Part shown: piece after piece, positions 26,083 to 35,431 of the stretch
Numbering within the stretch: the first letter of the stretch is position 1
Layout: each line of letters starts with the position of its first letter
Translations under genes and position numbers: made by a program
Origin: Candidatus Hydrothermales bacterium
Lineage (GTDB): Bacteria > Hydrothermota > Hydrothermia > Hydrothermales > JAJRUZ01
DNA: 64,000 bases
Assembly (NCBI GenBank): GCA_039630235.1
Contig: JBCNVI010000001.1
Coordinates: 16,065-80,064, forward strand
Direction of reading: 5' to 3'
Notes under the pieces: model-generated
The model's input: the letters and a program-made list of their open reading frames with translations, nothing else
Told to the model about the DNA's origin: nothing
The model's database searches: none

Positions 26083-27526
26083 GTGGTTCGTAGTTTGGAG
26101 CCTCCTTTGTAATTGTTATATCGTGAGGATGACTCTCCCTGAGACCAAAGGAACTTATTACAACAAACTTTGCCCTTTTTCTAAGCTCCTTTATGTTTTT
26201 GGCACCTACATAGCCCATTCCAGCTCTTATTCCTCCAGCAAGTTGATATATTACATCTCTGATAGATCCCCTATAGGGAACTATTCCTTCAACTCCCTCT
26301 GGAACAAACTTTATCGCTTTATCTTGGAAGTATCTATCGCGTGATCCCTTTTTCATAGCGGAAAGCGAACCCATAGCTCTATATGTTTTGAACCTTTTAC
26401 CCTCATGAATAACTATTTCTCCAGGACTTTCATCTGTTCCAGCAAAAAGGTTACCTATCATAACACAATCAGCTCCACCGGCAAGAGCTTTTACGATGTC
26501 ACCAGAGTATCTGATTCCTCCATCAGCAATTAGAGGAACTTTATATTTCCTTGAAACTTTATAACATTCCATAATTGCAGAAAGTTGTGGAACTCCAACA
26601 CCAGCAACAACTCTTGTTGTACATATTGATCCAGGGCCTATCCCCACTTTTATTCCGTCTACATCTAGTTTAATAAGATCATGTGCTGCTTCAGAAGTGG
26701 CAATATTTCCTACAACCAAGTCTACGGGGAGATTTTTTCTTTTTATTTTTTTTGTTATCTCTAAGACTCTTTTTGAGTGAGCGTGAGCAGTATCTATGAC
26801 TATTACATCTACTTCAGCCTCAATTAGCTTATAAAGTCTTTCTTCCCAGTCATCTCCGGTTCCAATTGCTGCAGCAACTCTCAGTCTACCTTTTGAGTCT
26901 ATATTCGCGTTAGGATGTTCAATTTTCTTAGAGAGATCTTTCAATGTAATAAGACCCTTGAGCTTTCCCCTCTCATCGACAACTGGTAATTTTTCAATCC
27001 TATTTTCAATAAGAATTTTATGAGCTTCTTCAATTGTAATATTTTCTCTACCAGTTATAACGTTTTTTTTCATCACATCTTTTAATTTTAACTGTGAGTT
27101 TTCTACGTACCTGAGATCCCTTTTTGTAGCAATTCCAACAAGAGTTTTGTCTTCTAAGACTATAGGAATTCCTGAGATTTTATACTTTTCCATTACTTCT
27201 CTTGCTTTTTCAACTCTGTCTTCTGGCGAGAGTGTAATTGGTTCCTTTATTATCCAGCTTTCGTATCTTTTTACTTTTATGACTTCTTCTTTTTGTTCAT
27301 CTGGAGACATATTTCTATGGATAACTCCGATTCCACCTTCTTGGGCAATTGCAATTGCCATTTCAGACTCTGTTACGGTATCCATCGCTGCAGAAACAAA
27401 GGGGATATTTAAGGATATATTTCTTGAAAATTTTGTTTTTAAGTCTGTTTCATAGGGTAAAACGTTACTTTTTGCAGGTTTAATTAAAACATCATCAAAG
27501 GTAAGACCCTTTTCAAAATTTTTCAT
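26069..27526 (-). CDS. guaB: IMP dehydrogenase
   Basis: This 485-residue enzyme oxidises IMP to XMP, the committed step of GMP synthesis. TIM barrel halves flank a pair of CBS domains (about residues 95-205; [18 protein letters not shown] and [16 protein letters not shown]). The catalytic loop [17 protein letters not shown] is present with its Cys, followed by the [20 protein letters not shown] phosphate site and the flap RYFQ. The start is fixed by [15 protein letters not shown]. It is a single-gene unit with a compact promoter in the 24-base gap to tamB. Confidence 0.96.
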   Translation of the reverse strand: MKNFEKGLTFDDVLIKPAKSNVLPYETDLKTKFSRNISLNIPFVSAAMDTVTESEMAIAIAQEGGIGVIHRNMSPDEQKEEVIKVKRYESWIIKEPITLSPEDRVEKAREVMEKYKISGIPIVLEDKTLVGIATKRDLRYVENSQLKLKDVMKKNVITGRENITIEEAHKILIENRIEKLPVVDERGKLKGLITLKDLSKKIEHPNANIDSKGRLRVAAAIGTGDDWEERLYKLIEAEVDVIVIDTAHAHSKRVLEITKKIKRKNLPVDLVVGNIATSEAAHDLIKLDVDGIKVGIGPGSICTTRVVAGVGVPQLSAIMECYKVSRKYKVPLIADGGIRYSGDIVKALAGGADCVMIGNLFAGTDESPGEIVIHEGKRFKTYRAMGSLSAMKKGSRDRYFQDKAIKFVPEGVEGIVPYRGSIRDVIYQLAGGIRAGMGYVGAKNIKELRKRAKFVVISSFGLRESHPHDITITKEAPNYEPPKYL

Positions 27527-27531
27527 TGTAA

Positions 27532-27561
27532 TTTATAATATAAGTTGAATATGAAAGTCAA
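27532..27561 (-). promoter_or_regulatory. guaB promoter, leaderless type, -35 inside tamB
   Basis: Minus strand: TTGACT (27561-27556), 18 bases, TATAAA (27537-27532), then 5 bases to the guaB ATG at 27526. The -35 lies within codons 2-4 of tamB. An alternative -10 (TATTAT, 27540-27535) is shifted by 3 bases. Confidence 0.65.
27534..27539 (+). promoter_or_regulatory. Probable -10 box of tamB
   Basis: TATAAT 11 bases before the ATG at 27551, overlapping the guaB -10 on the other strand. No good -35 is seen at 17-19 bases upstream, so the call is tentative. Confidence 0.45.
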
Positions 27562-30500
27562 AAGAATTTTAGGTAGATTTTCTATCTTTTTTCTTTTAAG
27601 CACCATAATATATATCTCATATCTTTATGCTCTTTGGAAAACAAAAAAAGATTTAATAGTAAAAACAAAGTCCTTTTTTGGTGAAAAAGTTGACATAAAA
27701 GATTTAACTTTGAATTTTTCAGAATTTAAATTTAAAACTTTAAAAACTGATTGGTTTTCCTTAAAAAATTTTTCTGCAAATTTTAATATTTTTGCACTGT
27801 TTTTTTTCAGAAACTTGGGTAACTTTGAGGCTGAATCGCTAAGTTTGGATGTTGACTCACTAGTTTATTTCTTAAAAAAGAAAGTAAATTTAGATACAAA
27901 AGGAACAAAAAGAGATTTTGTATATTTTCTCATAGAGAATGCTCATGTAAAAAATATTAAATTAAAATACAGAGGAATTTTACATGAAATAAAGAATTTA
28001 AAACTTTCATTTAGGTTACAGGGTAAAGATTATCAGGGTGCTTTTAATTTTTATTCCCCGACTTTTTTTGATCTTAAAGCTGAAGTAGTTATCTTAGGAA
28101 GAGATAGGAGTTTAAAAATTTTCACGAAAAATTTGAGTTCAGGGGTTTTTAGTTTTAGTCTTTCAGGAAATTTGGAAGGTGAGCGTTTTGCTCTTTCTTT
28201 AAAAAACCTTCATTTTAAAAATTATAATTTTGACAAAATTGATATAAAAGGAAAAATTAAAGATTACGGTCTAAAAATTGATAGAATGGATATAATTTCA
28301 AATTTTGTTAATTTACATTTGAATTTTATTTTTGAAAATCAGGAATTTATAGGTTTTTTAGTTGGAGAGTTAAATTTAGAGAAAGTAAGGTCAGATGTTT
28401 CAAGTAAATTTAACATTGATTTAAAAAATGAGAGATTTTCTGGAGAGATTTTATTTAAAAATTTAAAATATGAAAAGTTTGAATTTGACACAATTTTTTA
28501 TAGAGGAAAGATAAGTAAAGATTTAGAGTTTGAGCCAGATTCTTTTCATATTTTTTCAGATTTTTTAAAAGTTCATGGCAAAGGTAGATTTAAGGAAGTA
28601 AATTTCAAAGTTGTATATTTATCAAAAGAATTTTTAGAAAAATTCGGATTTCCCGATTTTGAAGGAAATTTCAATCTAAGGGGAGCAGGAATTCTAAAGA
28701 TTAAAAAGAAAAATTTTGACATAATAGCTCAAGGTATAGTTGAAAATCTCTTTATAAAAGACATTAAATCAGATACAATAAATTTCACTTTTAAAAGAGA
28801 AGCAGGTTTTAATAGCATAAATTTTCATTCTAAAAAAATCTATTTTAAAAATCTAGAAGGCTCTTTAGATATATTGAAGTTAAATTTTTTAAATCTCGAT
28901 AGTTTAAATTTTGTTTTAAATGGTAATTTACCTGTTTTCGGAAACTTTGAGGAAGAAGGTTACTTTATCAATAAAGAAAATAGAAAAATTCTAAAAATTA
29001 AAGGTGGTCTAATTTATTTACATCCCTATTTTGATGTAAATTTAGATTCGCTTAGATTTTTAAACGGTTATATAAAAGCAAAAAAAGAAGATGGGTTTTT
29101 AAAAGTAAACATTTATAATCTAGATCTATCATATTTGCCAATATTTAATTTAGTCGGTACATTAAATTCACAAATTAACTTAATTTATAAAGATTTGAAG
29201 TTTAAGCTTTCTGGAGGTTTTGTAAAGTTAAAGGACTTTTTTTATAAATCCCTAGGTGCTGATTCGTTAGATTTTTCATTTAAAAGTAAAGAAGATACAA
29301 TTATTGGAAGTGGTTTCTTTATAAGGAGTGGTAAAATAGGAGAGATAAAATTTATTCATAAAGACGAGGAAACAAAATTTGAAATTTCAGGCACTAATTT
29401 TAGTATAACTGATTTCGAAATCTTTTTCCGTGAACTTTTCAAGTTGGAAGACGGAAATTATAACTTCAGATTTATAGGAACTTTAGGTAAAGATAAAAAA
29501 TTTAGATACACGGCTAAATTAAATTGTAATAATGCAAAAGGAATTTTTTACCCTGTTGTTACGAATTTTGAAAAGACTAACATTTATATTTTGTTTATAA
29601 ATGATACTTTTAGTTATGATTTTCAAGGTTTAAGTGAAGAGGGAGAGATAAAGGGAAGTGGTGTAGGTAAACTTGGCTACCTAGAAAAAGGATTTAATTT
29701 AACTGGAAAAATAAAACTTATAAATGTAAGAATTTATCCTGTTCAGAACATAGATGCTAATGTAAATGGTGAGGTAATTTACGTTAAAGATCAAAGAGGT
29801 CTTTATATTGAGGGGGATCTGTTTGTAAATAAGTGCTTTATATACCCCTACTTTGAAAAAGAAGACCTAACTAATTTTTCAAAAACTTATATAAATTTAA
29901 ACTTAAAGGGTGAAAATATCTACATAGCTAGTGAATATTTAAATGCAGAACTAAAAGGAAATTTGACTATTTTTACTCCAGATTTAAAAAGAAAAGTTTT
30001 TAAGGGTAGATTTGATGTCAAAAGGGGAAATATTTTTTATTTAGGGAAAATTTTTGACATAAAGGGAAGCTCTTACATAGAGTTAAAGGGAGAAGAAAAA
30101 TTTGATCCTGAACTTTTTGTAGAAGCCGAGACTCAACACTTTGACCCTATTAAAAAAGAAAAGATAAAAATTTTTGTGAAGGTAAAAGGGAAACTCTCAG
30201 GTCCTCAATTTTTATTAAGTTCTGATCCCCCTATTTATAGCGAGAGTGATTTACTTAGACTTTTAACATTAGGTGAAGAAGTACTTGGATCTACTATTAT
30301 TGAGGGTGCTGTATCCCAAGAAATCCGAAAGAGATTAAAGGTAGAAGAGCTTATGATCACTGGTCTTTTAAAAGGTGATCCTACTTTTACTGTTGGAACA
30401 TATATTACTCAAAACATATACCTAAAATATTCACAAGCTCTTGTAGATCGTTCAAGGAATTTGTATCTTTTGAAATATTTTTTATTACCTAGTTTATCAA

Positions 30501-30565
30501 TATATACAGAAAAGGATGAAAAAGGAAGTTTACAAAGTGGTATTGAATTTGAAATAAGGTTTTAA
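27551..30565 (+). CDS. tamB: TamB-like (AsmA superfamily) envelope transport protein
   Basis: This is a 1004-residue protein with one N-terminal membrane anchor (about residues 8-26), a very long beta-rich periplasmic region of repeating strands, and the TamB C-terminal domain in the last ~330 residues. That domain carries DVKRGNIFYLGKIFDIKGSSY, SSDPPIYSESDLLRLLTLGEE, and a final barrel-like YITQNIYLKYSQALVD. Proteins of this type bridge the envelope and move phospholipid or help insert outer-membrane proteins. The ATG at 27551 is preferred over an in-frame TTG two codons earlier. Its TAA shares TTAA with the convergent wzz-like stop. Confidence 0.87.
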   Translation: MKVKRILGRFSIFFLLSTIIYISYLYALWKTKKDLIVKTKSFFGEKVDIKDLTLNFSEFKFKTLKTDWFSLKNFSANFNIFALFFFRNLGNFEAESLSLDVDSLVYFLKKKVNLDTKGTKRDFVYFLIENAHVKNIKLKYRGILHEIKNLKLSFRLQGKDYQGAFNFYSPTFFDLKAEVVILGRDRSLKIFTKNLSSGVFSFSLSGNLEGERFALSLKNLHFKNYNFDKIDIKGKIKDYGLKIDRMDIISNFVNLHLNFIFENQEFIGFLVGELNLEKVRSDVSSKFNIDLKNERFSGEILFKNLKYEKFEFDTIFYRGKISKDLEFEPDSFHIFSDFLKVHGKGRFKEVNFKVVYLSKEFLEKFGFPDFEGNFNLRGAGILKIKKKNFDIIAQGIVENLFIKDIKSDTINFTFKREAGFNSINFHSKKIYFKNLEGSLDILKLNFLNLDSLNFVLNGNLPVFGNFEEEGYFINKENRKILKIKGGLIYLHPYFDVNLDSLRFLNGYIKAKKEDGFLKVNIYNLDLSYLPIFNLVGTLNSQINLIYKDLKFKLSGGFVKLKDFFYKSLGADSLDFSFKSKEDTIIGSGFFIRSGKIGEIKFIHKDEETKFEISGTNFSITDFEIFFRELFKLEDGNYNFRFIGTLGKDKKFRYTAKLNCNNAKGIFYPVVTNFEKTNIYILFINDTFSYDFQGLSEEGEIKGSGVGKLGYLEKGFNLTGKIKLINVRIYPVQNIDANVNGEVIYVKDQRGLYIEGDLFVNKCFIYPYFEKEDLTNFSKTYINLNLKGENIYIASEYLNAELKGNLTIFTPDLKRKVFKGRFDVKRGNIFYLGKIFDIKGSSYIELKGEEKFDPELFVEAETQHFDPIKKEKIKIFVKVKGKLSGPQFLLSSDPPIYSESDLLRLLTLGEEVLGSTIIEGAVSQEIRKRLKVEELMITGLLKGDPTFTVGTYITQNIYLKYSQALVDRSRNLYLLKYFLLPSLSIYTEKDEKGSLQSGIEFEIRF

Positions 30566-31743
30566 TCTTTTTTGAATCTTAGATCCTTCCATAGGGTTTC
30601 AAAAAATACCCTTAGGTACGAAAGATTTTGATCTTTTCTAACTCTTTCAAAGAACTCAAGAATATAAATTAGTGAGATAGAGAAAAAGAAGGAAATAAAG
30701 ATTCCACCTAAGAGAATGTGACTCCTTTTGGGTGTTTTTTTATATTTTGAGTAGCCTGGTTTTGAAACAATACTAAAAAAGGGTATATCTCGCGAAGCCT
30801 CAATTTTTGTATTTTCAAGCTCACTAAGAAGGTTTTTGTAAATTTCAGAGAGAGACTCAATTTTTCTCCAAAGACGAGCAAGTTCTACGCTAATTTCAGG
30901 AACCATCGACAAAGATGAACCAAATCCTGCTCCAAATCCTCCTTTTATGTTCCTGTTTTCTATAGCTTCAATTTCTTTTTTTAGCTCTAAATATCTTTTT
31001 TTTAGTCTTTTTAACTCAATATCGTTTGTGTCTTTTATTACTGCGAGCATAGTTTTATAGTCTATCTCAGCTTCAATCTCCTCTTTCTTTAATTCTGCAT
31101 ATTTGGGAAAAATATTGTTAAATTCTTCTTCTACGTTGTGAACACCGTATTTTAATTTTAGCGTTTTATAAGTGTCTTCTACAGCTTTTAGCTGTTTTTC
31201 AACAAGAAAAAATCTTTCTTTCAGTAAGTTTTCTCTCTTTTCATAGAATTGGTTATGGATTTTCTTTATAAAATTTTCAAGATTATTTAAAATTTCATTT
31301 AAAATCTTTACTCCAGTTAAGGGATTTTTATAGATTAGGCTTATGTTAATCATTCCACTTTTTTGAATACTTACTTTATAAAATTCTCTGAACTTCTTTA
31401 AAGCCTCATCCATATCCTCTGCCTTTAAAGTTTCAATTAGGCCAAATTTTTCTATCACTGGAGAGAGAATTCCGCTTTCCTCTGAAAGTGAAGCTAGTAT
31501 ATCGGAGGGAGTTATATAAACACCATAACTTACCGGCATAAGTTGGAGCAAAGTCAAATACTCCGAGGGTAGGGTTTCACTATGTATTGGTTCAGCTTTG
31601 TAAGGCATTATTATTGTGGATATAATGTATTTCTGTGGTATTAAAAATGTTAAAACTATAACAAAAAGGGTTGAAATTATAAAAAATTTATAAAAGAGTT
31701 TTCTCCATTTTAAGAAAATTTCAAAGATTATTTTGAATTCCAT
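30562..31743 (-). CDS. Polysaccharide chain-length / co-polymerase protein (Wzz type)
   Basis: This 393-residue protein has an N-terminal membrane helix (about residues 18-36), an extracytoplasmic domain with long coiled coils (about 150-320, ending in LLSELENTKIEASRD), and a second helix (about 345-365). The second helix is preceded by the Pro-rich KPGYSKYKKTPKRSHILLGG stretch typical of PCP proteins. It has no tyrosine kinase domain. Its start overlaps the end of the Wza-like gene by 16 bases, the usual partner. No flippase, polymerase or glycosyltransferase gene is adjacent. Confidence 0.85.
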   Translation of the reverse strand: MEFKIIFEIFLKWRKLFYKFFIISTLFVIVLTFLIPQKYIISTIIMPYKAEPIHSETLPSEYLTLLQLMPVSYGVYITPSDILASLSEESGILSPVIEKFGLIETLKAEDMDEALKKFREFYKVSIQKSGMINISLIYKNPLTGVKILNEILNNLENFIKKIHNQFYEKRENLLKERFFLVEKQLKAVEDTYKTLKLKYGVHNVEEEFNNIFPKYAELKKEEIEAEIDYKTMLAVIKDTNDIELKRLKKRYLELKKEIEAIENRNIKGGFGAGFGSSLSMVPEISVELARLWRKIESLSEIYKNLLSELENTKIEASRDIPFFSIVSKPGYSKYKKTPKRSHILLGGIFISFFFSISLIYILEFFERVRKDQNLSYLRVFFETLWKDLRFKKD

Positions 31744-32372
31744 GGTATTATTATAACGTCTCCATCAAGGAGAAAGGGATTTTGTGTAAGGTCCCCATTT
31801 TCGAAATATTTTTGTAATTCTAAAGTGTCAACCTGATTTTCTCTTTTTAAAATAATTTTTTCAACTTTTTTTGAAATTACTTCTTTCAAAAATTCGGATA
31901 ATCTTTTCATCCCATCAGTGTAATAGACACCAGGCTTTTCCAAATTTCCTACAACATGAACTTCAATGGGGGCTGTTTCTGTTACAAACACTCTAATTTC
32001 CGTGCCCTCAAATTTTTTCTTAATTACCTCATTTATTTCTTTTTCTACCTCTTTTATTTTTTTACCACTCACTTTAAAAAATCCAAGATTCGGTCCACTT
32101 ATCTCTGAAATTGGTACATTTGAAAATTTCAAAGAGGTAGGTGTTGTTATTATCCATATTTCACCAGTGTGCGTTACCTGTTGCATGTAAACTTGATTAT
32201 AGGTCCCAAAAAAAACAATAGTTAAAATATCTCCTCTTTTTATTTTATAATCCTCATTTATAAGATAAGCTTTTGAGTTCGAAATATAAGGAATAAATTT
32301 TGACGGGACTTCATAATATATGATTTTCTCGGCGCTTGATAGCATTTGTATTACAAAAGTCAGATAGAGCAT
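31728..32372 (-). CDS. Polysaccharide export protein, Wza/Poly_export type with SLBB domain
   Basis: This 214-residue protein has a hydrophobic signal (YLTFVIQMLSSA), the Poly_export motif YKIKRGDILTIVFFGT near residue 40, TGEIWI with the strand pattern of the family, and an SLBB-like domain (VHVVGNLEKPGVYYTDGMKRL, then DGDVIIIPW). There is no Cys after the signal, so unlike Wza it is not a lipoprotein, and it is much shorter than Wza. It probably forms part of the export channel together with the PCP protein encoded just after it. Confidence 0.83.
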   Translation of the reverse strand: MLYLTFVIQMLSSAEKIIYYEVPSKFIPYISNSKAYLINEDYKIKRGDILTIVFFGTYNQVYMQQVTHTGEIWIITTPTSLKFSNVPISEISGPNLGFFKVSGKKIKEVEKEINEVIKKKFEGTEIRVFVTETAPIEVHVVGNLEKPGVYYTDGMKRLSEFLKEVISKKVEKIILKRENQVDTLELQKYFENGDLTQNPFLLDGDVIIIPWNSK

Positions 32373-32375
32373 TAA

Positions 32376-32405
32376 TTGATTTTAAGCTCAAAAGAACTTT
32401 ATAAT
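32376..32405 (+). promoter_or_regulatory. mtnA promoter
   Basis: TTGATT (32376-32381), 18 bases, TATAAT (32400-32405), followed by 15 bases to the ATG at 32421. It is fully interleaved with the divergent wza-like promoter: each -35 covers the other promoter's -10. The TTG of this -35 would be an alternative mtnA start, but that cannot serve with this promoter. Confidence 0.7.
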
Positions 32406-32408
32406 CAA
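32379..32408 (-). promoter_or_regulatory. Promoter of the Wza/Wzz-like operon, leaderless type
   Basis: Minus strand: TTGATT (32408-32403), 18 bases, TAAAAT (32384-32379), then 6 bases to the ATG at 32372. It is a mirror image of the mtnA promoter in the same 48 bases. Confidence 0.65.
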
Positions 32409-32420
32409 ATTAGTATCTCT

Positions 32421-33443
32421 ATGGAAATTATACCAGAGCCCTTAATTTTTAATAAAGATAGACTTTTTATTTTAGATCAGAGAAAGATCCCATTTAAAGA
32501 AAAATACTTTATTGCAAGAAACTTTAATGATGTAAAAATTGCAATTAAGAATATGATACTAAGAGGAGCTCCCTTAATTGGAATAGCAGGAGCCTACGGG
32601 ATTTTGCTAGGCATAAGAAAAAAATTTAAATTAGAGAATTTTTATAAAATGAAAGAAGAGCTGCTTTTGCTGAGAAAGACCCCCTATAATCTCAACTATA
32701 CACTTTCAATTTTAGAAGGATTAATAAAAAAGGGAGCAGGATATAGTGATCTTGAAAAAGAAGTAGAAAATATTTTTGAGAGAGAAAAGTTGAGGTGTGA
32801 AAGAGTTGGTGAGAACGGTTTTAAAGTTTTCAAAGAAAAAAATCATAAAAGAATTTTAACTCATTGTAATACAGGAAAATTAGCAACAGGAGGAATTGGT
32901 ACTGCTTTGGGAGTTATCTATAAATCAAGAGAAATAGTCGAAATGGTTTATGTAACAGAAACAAGACCCTACTTTCAGGGTGCAAGGTTAACCTCCTATG
33001 AACTCTCTAAGTTAAACATACCCTTTAAAATTATTCTTGATGCAGAAGCAGCTTTATTAATGAAAAAAGGCATGGTCGATGCTGTAATAGTAGGTGCTGA
33101 TAGAATAACTATGGATGGTTATTTGGCAAATAAAATAGGAACACTATCTATAGCAATTTCAGCAAAGGAGTTTGGTATCCCATTTTACGTAGCATCACCA
33201 ATATCAACTATTGATTTAAGCGCAAAAGGAGAAGAGGGTATAAAACTAGAGGAAAGAAGTGGTGATGAAGTAAGAGGTTGGGGTAAAACAAAATGGATTC
33301 CACAAAATTTTGATGTCATGTACTATTCATTTGACTTAACTCCTCCATTTCTTATAAAAATGATAATTACGGACATGGGCAATTTTAGCCCCCAAGAACT
33401 AGAAACGGTTCAATTCCGTGATGAAAAAAGGGAGCTTTTTTAA
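32421..33443 (+). CDS. mtnA: S-methyl-5-thioribose-1-phosphate isomerase
   Basis: This 340-residue enzyme of methionine salvage turns methylthioribose 1-phosphate into methylthioribulose 1-phosphate. Diagnostic stretches are MILRGAPLIGIAGAYGI, LTHCNTGKLATGGIGTALG with the catalytic Cys, AEAALLMKKGMVDAVIVGADRI with the catalytic Asp, and the closing FDLTPP. A longer frame begins at TTG 32376, but that TTG is part of a strong -35 box and the extra 15 residues are not seen in the family. The ATG at 32421 matches the family start (EIIPEPLIF). It heads a long operon. Confidence 0.92.
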   Translation: MEIIPEPLIFNKDRLFILDQRKIPFKEKYFIARNFNDVKIAIKNMILRGAPLIGIAGAYGILLGIRKKFKLENFYKMKEELLLLRKTPYNLNYTLSILEGLIKKGAGYSDLEKEVENIFEREKLRCERVGENGFKVFKEKNHKRILTHCNTGKLATGGIGTALGVIYKSREIVEMVYVTETRPYFQGARLTSYELSKLNIPFKIILDAEAALLMKKGMVDAVIVGADRITMDGYLANKIGTLSIAISAKEFGIPFYVASPISTIDLSAKGEEGIKLEERSGDEVRGWGKTKWIPQNFDVMYYSFDLTPPFLIKMIITDMGNFSPQELETVQFRDEKRELF

Positions 33444-33704
33444 ATGCCAAATAGACATTATGCTTTTGTTCTAATAAAAGTCCAAATTGGAAAGGTTCCT
33501 GCAGTTGCTCAAAAACTTTATAATATAAATGAGGTAAGAGAAATATTCATGATAACGGGGCCTTTCGATGTACTTGCCATTATCGAAACAGAAAGTTATG
33601 AAAGATTGGGAGATATAATTGCAGAAGAAATTCAAAAGATACCTGGAATAGTTGAAACTCAAACACTAATGGCCTTTAGAACCTATAAATATTTAGAAAA
33701 ATGA
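33444..33704 (+). CDS. Stand-alone Lrp/AsnC-type ligand-binding (RAM) domain protein
   Basis: This 86-residue protein consists only of the effector-binding domain of Lrp/AsnC regulators: AFVLIKVQIGKV, VREIFMITGPFDVLAIIETES and GIVETQTLMAFRTYK form the beta-alpha-beta pattern. There is no helix-turn-helix, so it does not bind DNA alone. Such stand-alone RAM proteins form rings that bind amino acids and may regulate enzymes. It starts right after the mtnA stop, so methionine or a related compound is a reasonable ligand guess. Confidence 0.82.
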   Translation: MPNRHYAFVLIKVQIGKVPAVAQKLYNINEVREIFMITGPFDVLAIIETESYERLGDIIAEEIQKIPGIVETQTLMAFRTYKYLEK

Positions 33705-35431
33705 AAAAATTTCTTTTAATTTTAGCGTCTTTTAATATTTATCTTTTAGCAGCAATTACAAGTTTTAAGGTTACTCCCTCTACTTTTACAGTTGGTGACT
33801 ATGTGACTATTTCAATTACAGCTGATAGGGACGGGCCCATATCTTTCTTTTTAGCTAACAGTGCAAATCTGGTTCATCCTAACACTGGTAATATAATAGG
33901 AGGCGTTTATCAAGGTTTACATAGAATTTTGAAAGCTGGTAGAGATTCAATTTACGTTGCAGGAACTCCTGGAAATGCCTATAGTAATGCTTTTACTGCT
34001 AATCCAAAATCGCCAAGTAGAATTCTTATCCTATTTAATACTCAGATTCATTTAGCTGGTGATAGCATAAATAGGGGAAGAAGTTCTATTTCACTTCCAA
34101 TTTTTCCTGTAGGAGAGCGTATAAAATTTAACATTAAATTAACTGATATCTTTTATAACGAAAGTCCCTATTCAGATACTTTAAGCGTAAACGTGAAAAC
34201 AGATGATCCTTATGCTATAGTTCAAAATCCAATTTATTTTCTTCCAGGTGAAACTTCAAAAGACATAGAGGTTATCTTCAAAAGAGCAACAATTCCTTAC
34301 CAATTATCACCAAATGACAAAAGAGTTTTGTATGGTATCCCCTCTAATTCAAATTTTAAGGGAGATACTGCAAGATATAACGTAAATTCCCCCTTTTTTC
34401 ATGTAAGGGCTGGTGACTATTCCAAGCTCTTAATTCTTGAGTATTGGGATTCTTTAGGTATAATACAAGGAGAGATTTTTGATCCTGGAAATGAAATAGT
34501 CGGAAAAATTTCAAAATTTAAACCGCATCCTTCGGGATTAAGTTTTTGGCTTGAAGCTCTTGCTTGCGATAGATACTATAATAGGGTAGCCGGAAATAAC
34601 CTAAGAGTATCTCTAAATTTTGAAACCCCTCTTCCTCAAGGAAGTAGTGTTATACCTGAAACCGTAAGCTTAAAAGACGGAAGAGATACTATTATCGTTA
34701 ATATAACCTCTTCTGGACTTTATTCGTGTTACCTAAGTGATAAAGACTTTTATATCGAAAGTAGCAGAGAACTTGTGGATATAAGGGGTAACTTCTATAA
34801 TATTACAATAGATCCAGATACAATTCTTTCTTGTACTCAACTTTTTAGATTTATTTTAAGGTACTACGATGCTTCAGGATTACAAGCTAATTCAAATCAC
34901 AGGGTTTTTTTAATTCCAGTTTTAGCATCCAATAGAAATCAGAGATCTAAGGGTTTTCTATCTGATACAGTTTTTAATTTAACTCAAGGAATTTTAGATG
35001 TCTATTTAAGGTACTGTACAACTATTCCTGTAGAGGAAATTTCAATCAAAGTTATCGATGAAATAGGAACGGCTCCTTTCTTTTCGGAACCGATATTTGT
35101 AAATAGTTTTTCAGCTGGCGAAACTCTTTTAGTCTATCCGAATCCCTTTGGAAACGTAAAATATACTGGTGTAAAGTATGATATGCTTTACATTGAATTT
35201 TATCTACCTGAGCCATCTGATGTAGAGATCTTTATTTACGATCCTTTTGGACACCCTGTCAGGAAATTTAAGTTTCCCTTACTATCTACCGGAAAACATA
35301 AAATAGCGTGGGATGGAAGAAATGATTCAGGAAAGAAGGTTTCAAGCGGTTCTTACATTTTGATTTTTAATGCTGTAAAGGGTGCAAGAACAATTTATAA
35401 GAAAACAAAAAATATTTCAGTAATATGGTAA
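33701..35431 (+). CDS. Secreted protein with FlgD-type Ig-like C-terminal domain
   Basis: This 576-residue protein has a signal peptide (about residues 1-19, KKFLLILASFNIYLLAA). Several beta-sandwich-like domains follow (SFKVTPSTFTVGDYVTISI at the start). The C-terminal FlgD-Ig module begins at VYPNPFGNVKYTG near residue 487 and carries HKIAWDGRNDSGKKVSSGSY. It looks like a surface or periplasmic structural protein. Its ATG overlaps the RAM-gene stop by four bases, and the PorV-like gene overlaps its end by seven, so these are translated together. No catalytic motif is visible. Confidence 0.8.
   Translation: MKKFLLILASFNIYLLAAITSFKVTPSTFTVGDYVTISITADRDGPISFFLANSANLVHPNTGNIIGGVYQGLHRILKAGRDSIYVAGTPGNAYSNAFTANPKSPSRILILFNTQIHLAGDSINRGRSSISLPIFPVGERIKFNIKLTDIFYNESPYSDTLSVNVKTDDPYAIVQNPIYFLPGETSKDIEVIFKRATIPYQLSPNDKRVLYGIPSNSNFKGDTARYNVNSPFFHVRAGDYSKLLILEYWDSLGIIQGEIFDPGNEIVGKISKFKPHPSGLSFWLEALACDRYYNRVAGNNLRVSLNFETPLPQGSSVIPETVSLKDGRDTIIVNITSSGLYSCYLSDKDFYIESSRELVDIRGNFYNITIDPDTILSCTQLFRFILRYYDASGLQANSNHRVFLIPVLASNRNQRSKGFLSDTVFNLTQGILDVYLRYCTTIPVEEISIKVIDEIGTAPFFSEPIFVNSFSAGETLLVYPNPFGNVKYTGVKYDMLYIEFYLPEPSDVEIFIYDPFGHPVRKFKFPLLSTGKHKIAWDGRNDSGKKVSSGSYILIFNAVKGARTIYKKTKNISVIW

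Noticed and set aside
32376-32420. TTG start for mtnA at 32376
   Set aside because: The TTG is the -35 box of a strong promoter, so the codon would not be in the mRNA.
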